DNA of 64,000 nt from JANPEZ01 sp031423155 (GCA_031423155.1 JANPEZ010000113.1:16198-80197); one strand, 5' to 3'. Shown: positions 1-8,477, numbered from the stretch's first letter. The notes: a model not told the origin generated them from the letters alone. Numbers and translations: made by a program.

Positions 1-1992
1 ACCGGCCACGTCGTAGCCGTCGAAGGACGGGGTCGGGAACTGCAGGATCTCCTGCCCGGCCAGGGCGGAAGTCATGTAGTCCTGCCATATGGCTGCCGGG
101 ATCGTCCCTCCGAAGACCGGAGAGACACCCTCTACGCTCGTCATGGGTATCTCGCCCTTCGGGTAGCCGACCCAAACGCAGGTCGCGAGCTGGGGCGTAT
201 AACCGCAGAACCAGGCGTCGACGTAGAGTTGAGCCGTACCTGTCTTGCCGGCAACCGGGCGGCTCCCCAGACTAGCCCCGCCCCCCGTTCCGTACTCGAC
301 CACTCCTTGCAGTGCGTACGTCACCAGCGCCGCGTCATTCGGATCTAGCACCTGCCGCCCGGGAGATGAGACATCACCTATCGGGTCCTTGTGACGGTCG
401 GTCACCGACAGCAGCGGCGTCGCCCAGTGTCGGGCCCCGTTCGCGGCCAAGGTCGCGTAGGCGTTGGTCATCTCAAGCGGGTTGACCGCCTGGGTTCCGA
501 GCGTGATCGCGCAGTACGGATCCAGGGGCGAGCGGATCCCAAGGTCATGGGCGGCGATCACGATGTTCTCGGGTCCGACCGCCGCGGCCAGCTGAGCGAA
601 CACGGTGTTCACCGAGTGGGCCGTCGCTTTGGCGAGGGTGAAGCTGCCCGACTCCGAGTCCGAGGCGTTCGACAACGTCCATGGCGCTCCGTCCGTGTAG
701 CACTCCTTGTCCGGGATCGTTATCGGGGTCGGGCCTCTCCAGTAGGAGGTCGTCAGGTCGTACTTCTGCCTCATCGCGGCGACGAGGGTGAAGGGCTTGA
801 ACGCCGAGCCCGCCTGGCGCCCCGTGCCCCCCTGGCCGGTCGCAAGGTTCACCTGAGACTTCTGGAAGTCGCGCCCACCTATCATCGCCAGCACCTCTCC
901 TGTCGCAGGATCGATGGAGACGACCGCAGCCTGCGGATCGATCGGCTGAGGAAGGTGAGCCTTCACGGCGTCGAGGGCATACTGCTGCAGTTCCATGTCG
1001 ATCGTGGTGGTAACTCGGTACCCACCGCCGAAAACCGCCGCGCCCCCGTACTTCTTGGTCAGGTAACGCTTGGCGTAGTCGACGAAATACTCCGAGCGGG
1101 CGGGCGTGTCGATCACGGTGTCCTGCGGCTTCGTCACGATAGGACGGGCCTGGAGGTTCGAGGCGCGGGATGCTTCCATATACCCATACCTGACCATCGA
1201 ATCGAGGGCGTAGTCGCGCCTTTCCTTGGATCCCTGCGGGTTGTCGATCGGGTCGTAGTAGGACGGAGACGTGATCAGACCCGCCAACGTCGCGGACTCG
1301 AGAGGCCCCAGCTCCGATGCGTGGATGCCCCAGTAGGTCTGGGCGGCCGCCTCGATCCCGTAGGCGCCGTGGCCGAAATAGATGGTGTTGAGGTACTTGG
1401 CCAGGATCTGATCCTTTGTGAAGGTCTTCTCCAACTTGACCGCCAGGAGGCTCTCGCGAACCTTCTGTCCGATCGTCCTGGGCGGAACGACGTAATCCGT
1501 CGTTCCGTCGGCGTTGTCGACGTATCGGCCGGCGTAGACGTTCTTCACCAGCTGCTGGGTGATGGTCGATCCGCCCTGCACCGTCTCGCGTTTGACCAGG
1601 TCTGTCCAGGCGGCACGGGCGATACCGATCGGGTCGACTCCCGGATGGGAGTAGAACCCGTGATCCTCGACCGCGATCACCGCATCCCGGGCCGACTGGG
1701 AGATCCTCGACAAGGGGACGATGGTGCGATCGACGGCCCCGTGCAGCGTCGTCAGCAGGTTGCCGTCGCGGTCGTAGATGTACGTCGACTGGATGGGCGG
1801 CAGGGTCTTCGGCAGCTCGATCTTGGAATACGCGTACACCAGCGCGCCCACGACAGACGTGACCCCCAGCAGGGGAACGATGATGAACACCCACCAGAAA
1901 CGGCGGAAGAAGCCCTTCTTCTTCTTGGGCTTCTTGCGGGGGGCGTGCTTACCCCCCCGCGTGCGAGAGGCTGGCTTCGTGCCGGTTGACAC
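1..1992 (-). CDS. Class A penicillin-binding protein (bifunctional transglycosylase/transpeptidase), 3' end outside window
   Basis: It polymerises and cross-links peptidoglycan at the outer face of the membrane. The frame stays open to the window edge, so 664 codons are visible and the C terminus is missing. A basic lysine-rich cytoplasmic tail precedes one membrane segment (about residues 33-56). The GT51 glycosyltransferase domain shows EDHGFYSHPG (109-118, catalytic Glu) and GGSTITQQLVKN (about 140-151). The transpeptidase domain has SAFK (Ser396), SVN (about 460) and KTGTAQ (583 on), so both activities look intact. The start is GTG at 1992, six bases after a TAGAAT -10 box. The DUF5318 gene lies just upstream, as beside ponA1 in mycobacteria (from memory of that locus). 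No gene symbol is given because several ponA/pbp1 paralogues are possible. Confidence 0.93.
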   Translation of the reverse strand, partial: MSTGTKPASRTRGGKHAPRKKPKKKKGFFRRFWWVFIIVPLLGVTSVVGALVYAYSKIELPKTLPPIQSTYIYDRDGNLLTTLHGAVDRTIVPLSRISQSARDAVIAVEDHGFYSHPGVDPIGIARAAWTDLVKRETVQGGSTITQQLVKNVYAGRYVDNADGTTDYVVPPRTIGQKVRESLLAVKLEKTFTKDQILAKYLNTIYFGHGAYGIEAAAQTYWGIHASELGPLESATLAGLITSPSYYDPIDNPQGSKERRDYALDSMVRYGYMEASRASNLQARPIVTKPQDTVIDTPARSEYFVDYAKRYLTKKYGGAAVFGGGYRVTTTIDMELQQYALDAVKAHLPQPIDPQAAVVSIDPATGEVLAMIGGRDFQKSQVNLATGQGGTGRQAGSAFKPFTLVAAMRQKYDLTTSYWRGPTPITIPDKECYTDGAPWTLSNASDSESGSFTLAKATAHSVNTVFAQLAAAVGPENIVIAAHDLGIRSPLDPYCAITLGTQAVNPLEMTNAYATLAANGARHWATPLLSVTDRHKDPIGDVSSPGRQVLDPNDAALVTYALQGVVEYGTGGGASLGSRPVAGKTGTAQLYVDAWFCGYTPQLATCVWVGYPKGEIPMTSVEGVSPVFGGTIPAAIWQDYMTSALAGQEILQFPTPSFDGYDVAG

Positions 1993-1998
1993 GAGCCG

Positions 1999-2004
1999 AT
2001 TCTA
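1999..2004 (-). promoter_or_regulatory. -10 box (TAGAAT) for the penicillin-binding protein gene, leaderless
   Basis: TAGAAT lies six bases before the GTG start at 1992, which puts the expected transcription start on or next to the start codon. No clear -35 is seen. Confidence 0.5.
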
Positions 2005-2065
2005 TCGGGGGGTTCGTGGTTGGTGGCCGAAGAGGCCCAAGCGGATGTGGCGATCCGGTGACGGA

Positions 2066-2470
2066 CTATCCGGTGGCGGTGGCTCTGCGGGCGGTGAAGG
2101 ACTCCGCTAGGTGGTTCCACTGGCAGTTGCAGCAGACCTCGACGACGTAGCAGCGAGCGCCCTCGTGGGTTGCCGTGAGCTTCAGGCCCTGCGATATCGA
2201 CCAGACTCGGCCGTTGATGTCCTTGAGTCCATCGCCGTAGACGTAGGCGAGAAGGACCAACTTTTCCTTCGCGCAGACCGGGCAGTCGTTCTTCGTCGAC
2301 TCGCCCACGTGCCGGGCGGCGCGCATCAGTTCGGGGTGGGCGTCGCAGATGTCGGTGAGACCGAGGACACCGACGCGCGCGTCTCTGAGCAAGGCGCGCT
2401 TGGCGAGCGTGTAGTCGATGACGCCCAGTTCGGGGCGGCGCCTCTTGTTGAGCGGACGTGAGTTCGCCAT
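2066..2470 (-). CDS. DUF5318 family protein (Rv0049-like)
   Basis: A 134-residue soluble protein of unknown function. It has two CxxC pairs, CPVC (about 63-66) and CCNC (near residue 115), which look like a zinc ribbon, with YVYGDGLKDINGR between them. Sequence style and position next to a class A penicillin-binding protein gene match the actinobacterial DUF5318 family, for which Rv0049 beside ponA1 is the model from memory. The ATG at 2470 sits seven bases after TACCAT, so the message is probably leaderless. It reads in the same direction as the penicillin-binding protein gene, but that gene has its own -10 box in the short gap. Function is not known; a role in envelope growth is only inferred from the neighbour. 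Confidence 0.8.
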   Translation of the reverse strand: MANSRPLNKRRRPELGVIDYTLAKRALLRDARVGVLGLTDICDAHPELMRAARHVGESTKNDCPVCAKEKLVLLAYVYGDGLKDINGRVWSISQGLKLTATHEGARCYVVEVCCNCQWNHLAESFTARRATATG

Positions 2471-2477
2471 GGCGGCG

Positions 2478-2483
2478 ATGGTA
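2478..2483 (-). promoter_or_regulatory. -10 box (TACCAT) for the DUF5318 gene, leaderless
   Basis: TACCAT ends seven bases before the ATG at 2470. No convincing -35 hexamer at the usual distance. Confidence 0.45.
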
Positions 2484-2590
2484 CACCCGAGGGGTGACGT
2501 TGCGGACCCGCCGCAAGGTCATCCCCCATCCGGGGCATCCGCGCTTGAAGAGGGGTAGCCTGGCGGGTCCAATGTCCTCGGAGGTTCTTC

Positions 2591-3283
2591 ATGGTTGACA
2601 TGTCTGTCGTGCGATCTAGCGATCGCGATGGTTGGAGCGCGCTGGTGGACCCTCCCGGTCAGATCCCCTCGGCCGGGATGGAGCGGAGCGCGTTCACGAG
2701 CGCGGACGGCACGTTCAACTGCGGCCTTTGGGAACGAGAGCCCGACACCTGGTCCTTCGAAAGGCCATACGACGAGGTCGCACTGATCCTTTCCGGAAGC
2801 GCGGACATCGAGCTGAGCGACGGTCGGACCTTGTCTTTCGGCGCCGGCGACATCCTGGTGACACCGACCGGAACGAAGGGGACGTGGAACATCCGCGAGA
2901 CGGTCGTGAAGTTCTACACGATCTACGAGGGAGGTCCCCTGGGGGAGGTCGAGGCGCACCTAGCGGCCGAGCCCGCCGAATGGGTCGAGCTGGAGCGCCC
3001 TCCCGGGGATGAGAACCCCCCCGGCATGGAGTGGTACGCGTACCGCAGCGGCGACGGGAAGTTCTCGTGCGGGGTCTGGCAGCGGGTTCCCGAGATCGGC
3101 AGGATGGACCTGGGCTACAACGAGGTCGCATGCCTGCTCGAGGGCGACGTGGATGTGGTCACCGACTCTGGCCCACTGCTGACGGTGGGAGCGGGCGACG
3201 TGCTGGTGACCCCGAAGGGAAGCGGCGGCGAGTGGCGGGCCAAGTCCCACGTCAAGAAGTTCTGGGCGGTCCATCACGAGTAG
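2591..3283 (+). CDS. Tandem cupin protein (two EutQ/ureidoglycine-aminohydrolase-like cupin domains)
   Basis: A 230-residue cytosolic protein made of two similar halves (about 1-118 and 119-230). Each half carries the pattern NCGLWEREPDTW / SCGVWQRVPEIG followed by YDEVALIL / YNEVACLL and a glycine turn GAGDILVTPTGTKGTW / GAGDVLVTPKGSGGEW. These are two small beta-barrels of the DUF861 kind. Few histidines are present, so metal binding and catalysis are doubtful; it may bind a ligand instead. The ATG at 2591 has a GGAGG ribosome site seven bases upstream. It is transcribed divergently from the DUF5318 gene, with about 120 bases between. The substrate is unknown. Confidence 0.75.
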   Translation: MVDMSVVRSSDRDGWSALVDPPGQIPSAGMERSAFTSADGTFNCGLWEREPDTWSFERPYDEVALILSGSADIELSDGRTLSFGAGDILVTPTGTKGTWNIRETVVKFYTIYEGGPLGEVEAHLAAEPAEWVELERPPGDENPPGMEWYAYRSGDGKFSCGVWQRVPEIGRMDLGYNEVACLLEGDVDVVTDSGPLLTVGAGDVLVTPKGSGGEWRAKSHVKKFWAVHHE

Positions 3284-3344
3284 CGGGGCTTACGGGTCGC
3301 TGGACCCGACCGGCTCGGCTCGAACCGGTCCGCTCTACCCGCAC

Positions 3345-3752
3345 GTGAGCGGAGGGCGGGTGCTCGCGCGAGGACTGGTGAAGCGGTGTCCGCGATGCGC
3401 CTCTCGTGGGATGTTCCTCACTTGGGCGACCCTTCGAGAGAAGTGCCGTACATGCGGTCTGAGGTTCGAAGGACAAGAGGGCGGGTTCCTCGGCGCGATG
3501 ACCCTGAACTACGTGTTCGCGGTCGGCGTTTGGCTCTTGTTCTTCATCGCGGCGTTGGCCGTGACGCTGCCGAGGGTGCGGGTGGTGCCGATGCTCGTTG
3601 GGTCGCTCGCGATCATGGTCGCGATGCCGTTGCTGCTCGCGCCTGTATCCAAGTCCATCTGGGCGTCCATCGAGTTCCTGATCCTGCGCGGTTCGCCGGA
3701 GTACCTCGAGCCGGTTCGAGCGAGCGATGATCGTGCGAGCGAGTTGGAATAG
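3345..3752 (+). CDS. DUF983 family membrane protein
   Basis: A 135-residue protein with an N-terminal zinc ribbon (CPRCASRGMF near residues 15-24 and CRTCGLRF about 35-42) and two hydrophobic helices (about 55-75 and 82-102). This layout is that of the DUF983 family, whose function is unknown. The GTG start at 3345 follows the cupin stop by about 60 bases, with no strong ribosome site seen. It converges on the VOC gene, the two stops being 22 bases apart. Confidence 0.75.
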   Translation: MSGGRVLARGLVKRCPRCASRGMFLTWATLREKCRTCGLRFEGQEGGFLGAMTLNYVFAVGVWLLFFIAALAVTLPRVRVVPMLVGSLAIMVAMPLLLAPVSKSIWASIEFLILRGSPEYLEPVRASDDRASELE

Positions 3753-3774
3753 TCGAGGCGTCGACCTCGGGGGT

Positions 3775-4140
3775 TCAGGCCGGCTGGAAGAGTTCCACGA
3801 CGTTGCCCGAGGGGTCTTCCATCAGGATCTGACTTCCTCCCGGACCCTGGACGAGGTCGCTGCGGAACACGACTCCGGCGACTCGAAACGTCTCGACTCG
3901 CTCCGCAAGGTTCTCCGTTTCGATCACGATCCGGGCCCATCCGCCGGGCTCTGGCCGGCGGCCGTCGGGCATCGGCTTGGCCGCGGAGCTGATCGGGCCG
4001 GCGAGCCAGAGCGAAAGGTCATCGCGGCGAACGATCGCCATGGCCGGCCCGAAACGCTCGATGAGCTCGAATCCAAGGACGTCGACATAGAAGTCGATCG
4101 AGTCGCCGACGTCGAGGACCAAGTAGCGCACCGTGGCCAT
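3775..4140 (-). CDS. VOC (glyoxalase/bleomycin-resistance/dioxygenase) family protein
   Basis: A 121-residue single-module protein of the vicinal oxygen chelate fold. It shows the usual opening MATVRYLVLDVGDSIDFYVD, a second beta-alpha unit around GGWARIVIETENLAERVETF, and the closing MEDPSGNVVELFQP, where the Glu is a typical metal ligand. Members are dioxygenases, isomerases or resistance proteins; the substrate cannot be told here. The ATG at 4140 lies eight bases after TACACT and is probably leaderless. The upstream neighbour on the other strand encodes a small membrane protein. Confidence 0.85.
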   Translation of the reverse strand: MATVRYLVLDVGDSIDFYVDVLGFELIERFGPAMAIVRRDDLSLWLAGPISSAAKPMPDGRRPEPGGWARIVIETENLAERVETFRVAGVVFRSDLVQGPGGSQILMEDPSGNVVELFQPA

Positions 4141-4148
4141 GGCCGCGC

Positions 4149-4154
4149 AGTGTA
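4149..4154 (-). promoter_or_regulatory. -10 box (TACACT) for the VOC gene, leaderless
   Basis: TACACT ends eight bases before the ATG at 4140. Confidence 0.42.
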
Positions 4155-4231
4155 GTCCAGGCTCGTCGGCCAGGACCGCGCACGGGTTCGACGCCGCCGC
4201 GTTCGTACCGACGAGATCGGGCCTCCAAGGC

Positions 4232-4237
4232 TATGTT
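4232..4237 (+). promoter_or_regulatory. -10 box (TATGTT) for the small membrane protein gene, leaderless
   Basis: TATGTT ends six bases before ATG 4244 and supports this start over the in-frame upstream ATG at 4133. Confidence 0.45.
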
Positions 4238-4243
4238 GGGGTC

Positions 4244-4558
4244 ATGTCTGTAGGCGGAGGAGGACATCACCCTCGGATCGCCCCCAGCGAGCTCGACCTG
4301 GATGCTTCCATGCGCCCGCTCCGGCGCGGGGCCCGCCTTATGCGCCGCGTCGGGAGCAAGTGGACGCAGGTCGGACGATTCGGATCGATCGCCGAGGCTC
4401 AGCAAGCTCTCGACGAACAGGTCGGCGAGGGCCATGGCGATGCTCGCGAGTACCTGGTCGTCGTCCCCAGCTCCCGCTTCCACACGATCACGAAGGTCGT
4501 CTTGATCGCGGCGCTGTCGGCAGGCATCGCACTTGTCGTCAGCTTCATCGTGCAGTGA
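4244..4558 (+). CDS. Small single-pass membrane protein of unknown function
   Basis: A 104-residue protein that I do not recognise. A hydrophilic N-terminal part (about 1-75) contains RVGSKWTQVGRFGSIAEAQ, which resembles a short SPOR/RNA-binding-like fold but is too short to assign. A C-terminal membrane helix follows (about 82-102, KVVLIAALSAGIALVVSFIV), so the protein looks tail-anchored. The ATG at 4244 was chosen because it lies six bases after a TATGTT -10 box; an upstream in-frame ATG at 4133 would overlap the divergent VOC gene. It converges on the Tad pilus cluster, whose last stop is 14 bases downstream. Confidence 0.6.
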   Translation: MSVGGGGHHPRIAPSELDLDASMRPLRRGARLMRRVGSKWTQVGRFGSIAEAQQALDEQVGEGHGDAREYLVVVPSSRFHTITKVVLIAALSAGIALVVSFIVQ

Positions 4559-4571
4559 CGGCGATCGACTC

Positions 4572-4934
4572 CTAGGGCAGATCGAGGACCGATCGAGACG
4601 TGGAAGTCACCGTCGCGTTCCCGATGAACAGTAGGAGCGGTCCGGCATCGGAGATGGTGGTGACCGTGACCTCGGTCCCGCTGGCGGGGATCTCGCACGC
4701 AAGTACCGCCGCGCCGTTCACCTGCGCGTAGCCGGCTGCGACGGCGCAAGGGTCTAGACCAGAGGGAAGCGCAAGCTCCTGGGCGGCGGCCAGGGCAGCC
4801 GCGTCGGCGGCGGTCTGAGCGCGTTCGCGGGCAACCAGCACCTTGGCGACGTCGGTGACCCCCATGACGAGCACGACGGCGACGGCCAAGAATGCCACCG
4901 TGACGATCGTGACCGAACCTTGCTCTGAGCTCAC
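4572..4934 (-). CDS. TadG/TadE-like pilus-assembly minor protein (Rv3655c-like)
   Basis: A 120-residue membrane protein. A short polar start (MSSEQGSVTIV) leads into a long hydrophobic helix (about 8-30), followed by ARERAQTAADAAALAAAQEL, the signature of TadE/TadG-like proteins made beside Tad secretion genes in actinobacteria. Two cysteines (about residues 62 and 79) may pair outside the cell. It is the last gene of the Tad unit, and its start overlaps the preceding TadE stop by four bases. It is expected to act as a minor pilin or pilus-assembly factor in the membrane. Confidence 0.8.
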   Translation of the reverse strand: MSSEQGSVTIVTVAFLAVAVVLVMGVTDVAKVLVARERAQTAADAAALAAAQELALPSGLDPCAVAAGYAQVNGAAVLACEIPASGTEVTVTTISDAGPLLLFIGNATVTSTSRSVLDLP

Positions 4935-5317
4935 CCGTACTCCTGGCGATCGGTGGCTTCGGCGGTGAAGTGCACGCTGTCGCCGAGCAGCCAGCCGAGC
5001 AGAGGGACCCTTACCGGATCGTCGTAGGCGATGGAAACGGTCACGGGGTCTCCTCGGGTGCCCTCGCGCGCGACCGTGACGACTACCCGTGCCGGATCCA
5101 GGCCTGGGGCAGCCGCGACCGCCGCGTCCCGGATCGCGGCCTCGGAAGGGTCGACGGCGGCCTGGCGCGCCCCGGCGCGCGCGGCCGCCTCGACCAGCAA
5201 CCTGTCCCGGGCGAACAATCCGACCTGGACGAGTGCGAGGCCCATCACCAGGACGAGCGGTAGCACGAGTGCGAACTCGACGACCGCCGAGCCTCGCTCC
5301 TTAGGCGCCGTTCGCAC
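4931..5317 (-). CDS. tadE: TadE-like pseudopilin
   Basis: A 128-residue membrane protein. The start RGSAVVEFALVLPLVLVMGL is the typical TadE motif: a Gly/Ser cleavage-like site, Glu at +5 and a hydrophobic stretch. It continues as GLFARDRLLVEAAARAGARQ, the amphipathic helix of TadE pseudopilins. The GTG start at 5317 overlaps the pilin stop by 17 bases, so the two are translationally linked. It belongs to the Tad/Flp pilus unit and probably primes or caps the pilus after processing by a prepilin peptidase, which is not in this window. Confidence 0.85.
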   Translation of the reverse strand: MRTAPKERGSAVVEFALVLPLVLVMGLALVQVGLFARDRLLVEAAARAGARQAAVDPSEAAIRDAAVAAAPGLDPARVVVTVAREGTRGDPVTVSIAYDDPVRVPLLGWLLGDSVHFTAEATDRQEYG

Positions 5318-5504
5318 TGCCGGTTACGTCGTCGATGATCCCGTCGAAGAACGCGGGCAACTTGCCCGAACTGCGGGCCCAAGCGATCAGCACCACAGCG
5401 ACTGCGGCAGCAGCGAGGATCACGAGCGCGTACTCGGCGGTCGTCTGCCCCTCCTCCTTGGCGAAGAACGAACGCAGACGCACGTACATGGAGAGCATCA
5501 GCAT
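5301..5504 (-). CDS. Flp/DUF4244-type pilin
   Basis: A 67-residue protein with a basic leader, the class III cleavage and pilin motif KEEGQTTAEYALVILA (Gly19, Glu24 at +5, Tyr25) and one hydrophobic helix (about 26-43). Size, motif and position make it the main structural pilin of the Tad pilus. The ATG has a very strong ribosome site, AGGAGGGAGGTG, six bases upstream, the best in the cluster and fitting for an abundant subunit. The site overlaps the stop of TadC, which lies directly upstream. Confidence 0.88.
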   Translation of the reverse strand: MLMLSMYVRLRSFFAKEEGQTTAEYALVILAAAAVAVVLIAWARSSGKLPAFFDGIIDDVTGSANGA

Positions 5505-5519
5505 GATTACACCTCCCTC

Positions 5520-6272
5520 CTAGCGGATGGACTGCATGGTGGTCAGAAGAACCGGCACCACCGTGAGGAGGAGGAATGCAGGCAGCACGAGGAACACGAG
5601 CGGGAACAACATCTTGACCGGCGCGGTTCGGGCGCGCTCGGTCGTCGCGGCGCGCCGAGCCTGCCTGACTCGCTCGGCCAACTCGGCCGTGGACGAAGCA
5701 AGTGAGGAGCCGAGCGTTTCGGTCCTCGTGAGCGCGGCGACGGTCCTTCGCATGTCGGGCAGATCGAGCCGCTCGGCGAGGGAGTGGAGTTCCTCGCGCC
5801 AGCGGGCGCCCAGGGATACCGTGCGCACCACGGCGTCCAACTCCTCACCGAGAGGACCGCTCACCGCTTCGGCGGCGCGCTCCAGCGCGAGCGGCGCCGA
5901 CAACCCCGCGGACGAGGCCGCCGCTAGAAGATCCAGCAACTGCGGGATCTGCCTGTCGACCGCCGACCGGCGCCTGCCCCCCGCGCGAGCCAGAAGGATC
6001 CTCGGTGCCCGAGCCCCGAGGGCCGCGAACACGATCGCCGCGATGGGTCCGATCGGCATGGGCGCGATCGACCCGAGCAGACCTCCGCCTACGGCGCAAG
6101 GGATCGGGTGATCCGCTGCCCACCTGACGAGCGATCGCCGGCGTCGCCGCTCCATGGCTGAGGCCGGAGTCAGCAGGCTCGCGATCGCGATCGGCTGCCC
6201 CCACGCGACGAGCGCACCAACGACGAAGAGCAGGGAGAGGGCGACAAGCATCGATGCGACCACCGATTCCAT
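5520..6272 (-). CDS. tadC: Tad secretion membrane protein TadC (type II secretion F-domain)
   Basis: A 250-residue inner-membrane protein that forms part of the pilus assembly platform. It has helices near the N terminus (about 5-25) and centre, the F-domain core with QIPQLLDLLAAASSAGLSA and LGARWREELHSLAERL, and two C-terminal helices ending in FLLLTVVPVLLTTM. The start is the ATG at 6272, which shares one base with the TadB stop (TGATG); a longer upstream reading would run inside TadB. Partners are TadB in the membrane and the ATPase TadA. Confidence 0.88.
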   Translation of the reverse strand: MESVVASMLVALSLLFVVGALVAWGQPIAIASLLTPASAMERRRRRSLVRWAADHPIPCAVGGGLLGSIAPMPIGPIAAIVFAALGARAPRILLARAGGRRRSAVDRQIPQLLDLLAAASSAGLSAPLALERAAEAVSGPLGEELDAVVRTVSLGARWREELHSLAERLDLPDMRRTVAALTRTETLGSSLASSTAELAERVRQARRAATTERARTAPVKMLFPLVFLVLPAFLLLTVVPVLLTTMQSIR

Positions 6273-7099
6273 CAGGCGACCCTCAACAGACTTCGGATCC
6301 ATAGGAACGCGAGCCCTTGGAGACCGAAACCGATCACGACTGACGCCAGGCCTGTGGGCGTGCGGAACGCCGCGTCGATCTGCTCCCGGGACGTCAGGGC
6401 AAGGAACAAGAAGAACCCGATCGGCAGGAGGCCCAAGATCGCGCCCGACAAGCGCGCCTGCGCTGTCAGCGCGTGCACTTCCTGAGCGGCTGCGCGGCGT
6501 TCCGCCAAGGTCTTGGCGAGTTGGTCGAGAACGACGGGTAGCTCTCCCCCCGTCCTCCTGTGCAACTTGAGAACGCCGACGAGGAGTTCTGCGTCGGGGC
6601 CGGCCGACAGGCCCTCCCATCCGCCGAGGGCCTCCTCTAGAGGGACGCCGAGCGAGATCTGCTCGAAGACGCGGGCAAGGGTCTCGGCGAGCGGGGCCTC
6701 AGACTCCTCGGCTGCGTACCCGATCGCCTGCGCGAGCGACATCCCGGCGCGCATCGCCGCTGCCAGGGAAAGCGCCGCGTCTGCCAGTTGATCCTCCAGC
6801 ATCCGGGTGCGAGCCGCCGAGCGTCGTCGCTCGCGAACCAGGGGCACCGCGGCTACGACCGCGGCGCAAAGGACCAGACCGGGCAGGCGCCAGACGAGCC
6901 ATCCCAGACCCCCTGCCGCAAGGCACATGAGCGGTCGAGGGTGTGAAAGGCCGATCCCGCCCCTGCCCGCGGAGCCGATCGATCCACCGGTGGCACCGGC
7001 CCGAGCCAGGAGTACTGAGCGCTCGCCCGAAAGGAGGGCCAGCGCTATCGCGCACCCGGCACCCGCGGTCAACAGACCCACCGTGATAGCCGGCGTCAT
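6272..7099 (-). CDS. tadB: Tad secretion membrane protein TadB (type II secretion F-domain)
   Basis: A 275-residue inner-membrane protein paired with TadC. Helices lie near residues 4-23 and 52-76. The F-domain has LADAALSLAAAMRAGMSLAQ and the conserved LLVGVLKLHRRTGGELPVVL. Two C-terminal helices follow (ILGLLPIGFFLFLAL and a last one ending IRSLLRVA). The ATG at 7099 overlaps the TadA stop by four bases (ATGA), so coupling to TadA is tight. TadB and TadC together should form the platform that TadA drives. Confidence 0.88.
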   Translation of the reverse strand: MTPAITVGLLTAGAGCAIALALLSGERSVLLARAGATGGSIGSAGRGGIGLSHPRPLMCLAAGGLGWLVWRLPGLVLCAAVVAAVPLVRERRRSAARTRMLEDQLADAALSLAAAMRAGMSLAQAIGYAAEESEAPLAETLARVFEQISLGVPLEEALGGWEGLSAGPDAELLVGVLKLHRRTGGELPVVLDQLAKTLAERRAAAQEVHALTAQARLSGAILGLLPIGFFLFLALTSREQIDAAFRTPTGLASVVIGFGLQGLAFLWIRSLLRVA

Positions 7100-8454
7100 G
7101 GCGAGTCCTCCCCTGCCTCGAACAGCGGATCGTCGATGTCTTCTCCTCGCAGGCGCAAGGCCTCGGCCATGACCGGGACCGATCCCGTCGCCTCGAATCG
7201 GCCGGTGGCGCCTTCGCGCGGGCGGAAGGCGAACAGCTCGGTAACGAGCGGCTCTCCACGGCGCGTCCCCTCGACCGCTGCGACCGAATGCAGCACGCGT
7301 CTTCCGTCCCGAAGCCGCGATAGGTGAACGATCACGTCGATCGCCGCAGCAACCTGGTTGCGGATGTGGGCTGCGGGCAGGTCGACGTCCGACATCATCG
7401 CCATGGTCTCCAAGCGCCACAGCAAGTGCCGAGGAGAGTTCGCATGGGCGGTCGAAAGCGAGCCCTCGTGACCCGTGTTCATCGCCTGGAGCATGTCGAG
7501 GGCCTCGCCGCCGCGGACCTCGCCGACGATGATGCGGTCCGGGCGCATCCTCAAAGCGTTGCGGACCAGGTCGCGGACCGTAACCTCGCCCTTGCCCTCG
7601 ACGTTGGCGGGCCTAGCCTCTAAGGACACGACGTGAGGCTTCGTCAGCCGCAGCTCCGCGGCGTCCTCGATGGTGATCAGGCGTTCCTCGTCGGGGATGA
7701 ACGACGATAGGACACCGAGCAGCGTCGTCTTGCCGCTACCCGTTCCGCCGGAGACCATCAGGTTCATACGGCCCCGGACACACGCTTGCAGGAACGCCAT
7801 CATGCGTGGGCCGGCGCTGCCCGAGGCCACCAGGTCCGCCGGCGTCATCGGCACCGGCGAGAACTTGCGGATCGTCAGCACTGGACCGCGGAGCGAAAGG
7901 GGCGGGATGATCGCATGGACACGACTGCCTTCCGGAAGTCGAGCGTCCGCCCAAGGCGACGATCCATCGACCCGAAGACCAAGCGGCCCAACGATCCTCT
8001 CGATCAGGTGCACGACGGACTCCTCCCCCTCGAATAGTCCATCGGGCGCCCTTTCGATCCGCCCCTTCCGCTCCACGTACACGTCGTCGGGTCCGTTGAC
8101 CATGACCTCGGTCACGTCCGGGTCCTTGAGCAGGAACTCGATCGGACCGAACCCGACGACCTCGTCTGATATCTCGTTCACCACGCGAGCCAGCTCGCGC
8201 TGAGGAAGGATGGCCCCGCTGGCACGCAGGACCGCGAGCGCCTCCTCGCGCACCCGCAGCCGCCGCTCCGTGCGAGGCGCCGCCGCGAGCGCGCTCGCAT
8301 CCACCCGCTGGCGTAGCTGCTCGCGCAGATCCGCCCGCACGCTCGCCAGAACCTCCGCTCGCTGCCCAGCCTTCTCCAAAGCTCCGCTCCTCAGCACATG
8401 GGGAAGACCACACACCTGCGAGGGAGAGGAGGCGGCGACCGGCTCAACGAACAA
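7096..8454 (-). CDS. tadA: Tad pilus assembly ATPase TadA/CpaF
   Basis: A 452-residue hexameric secretion ATPase that powers pilus assembly. It has an N-terminal helical domain (about 30-100), the two-helix/PAS-like domain with PDVTEVMVNGPDDVYVERKG (112-131), Walker A GGTGSGKTT (236-244), an Asp box (TIEDAAEL), Walker B RIIVGEVRGGEALDM and the histidine box NTGHEGSLSTAHANS. All catalytic elements are intact. The start used is TTG at 8454, with a TAGCCT -10 box about 24 bases upstream; a GTG near 8400 is an alternative, since the first 20 residues are not conserved-looking. The adjacent TadZ expected upstream is instead 5 kb away. Confidence 0.92.
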   Translation of the reverse strand: MFVEPVAASSPSQVCGLPHVLRSGALEKAGQRAEVLASVRADLREQLRQRVDASALAAAPRTERRLRVREEALAVLRASGAILPQRELARVVNEISDEVVGFGPIEFLLKDPDVTEVMVNGPDDVYVERKGRIERAPDGLFEGEESVVHLIERIVGPLGLRVDGSSPWADARLPEGSRVHAIIPPLSLRGPVLTIRKFSPVPMTPADLVASGSAGPRMMAFLQACVRGRMNLMVSGGTGSGKTTLLGVLSSFIPDEERLITIEDAAELRLTKPHVVSLEARPANVEGKGEVTVRDLVRNALRMRPDRIIVGEVRGGEALDMLQAMNTGHEGSLSTAHANSPRHLLWRLETMAMMSDVDLPAAHIRNQVAAAIDVIVHLSRLRDGRRVLHSVAAVEGTRRGEPLVTELFAFRPREGATGRFEATGSVPVMAEALRLRGEDIDDPLFEAGEDSP

Positions 8455-8477
8455 CCGACCACCGAAGGGATGGGAAG

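Noticed and set aside
129..138. Repeated GC-rich motifs that might suggest a CRISPR array or tandem repeats
   Set aside because: No regularly spaced direct repeats with spacers were seen anywhere in the window; the apparent repeats follow codon bias.
391..1989. Long open frame of 532 codons on the plus strand
   Set aside because: It is antisense to the penicillin-binding protein, whose domains and catalytic motifs are complete; the plus-strand protein is Arg/Gly-rich and has no recognisable domain.
3455..3475. tRNA T-loop-like GGTTCGAAGG
   Set aside because: It lies inside the DUF983 gene with no acceptor stem or anticodon arm nearby; no tRNA was found in the window.
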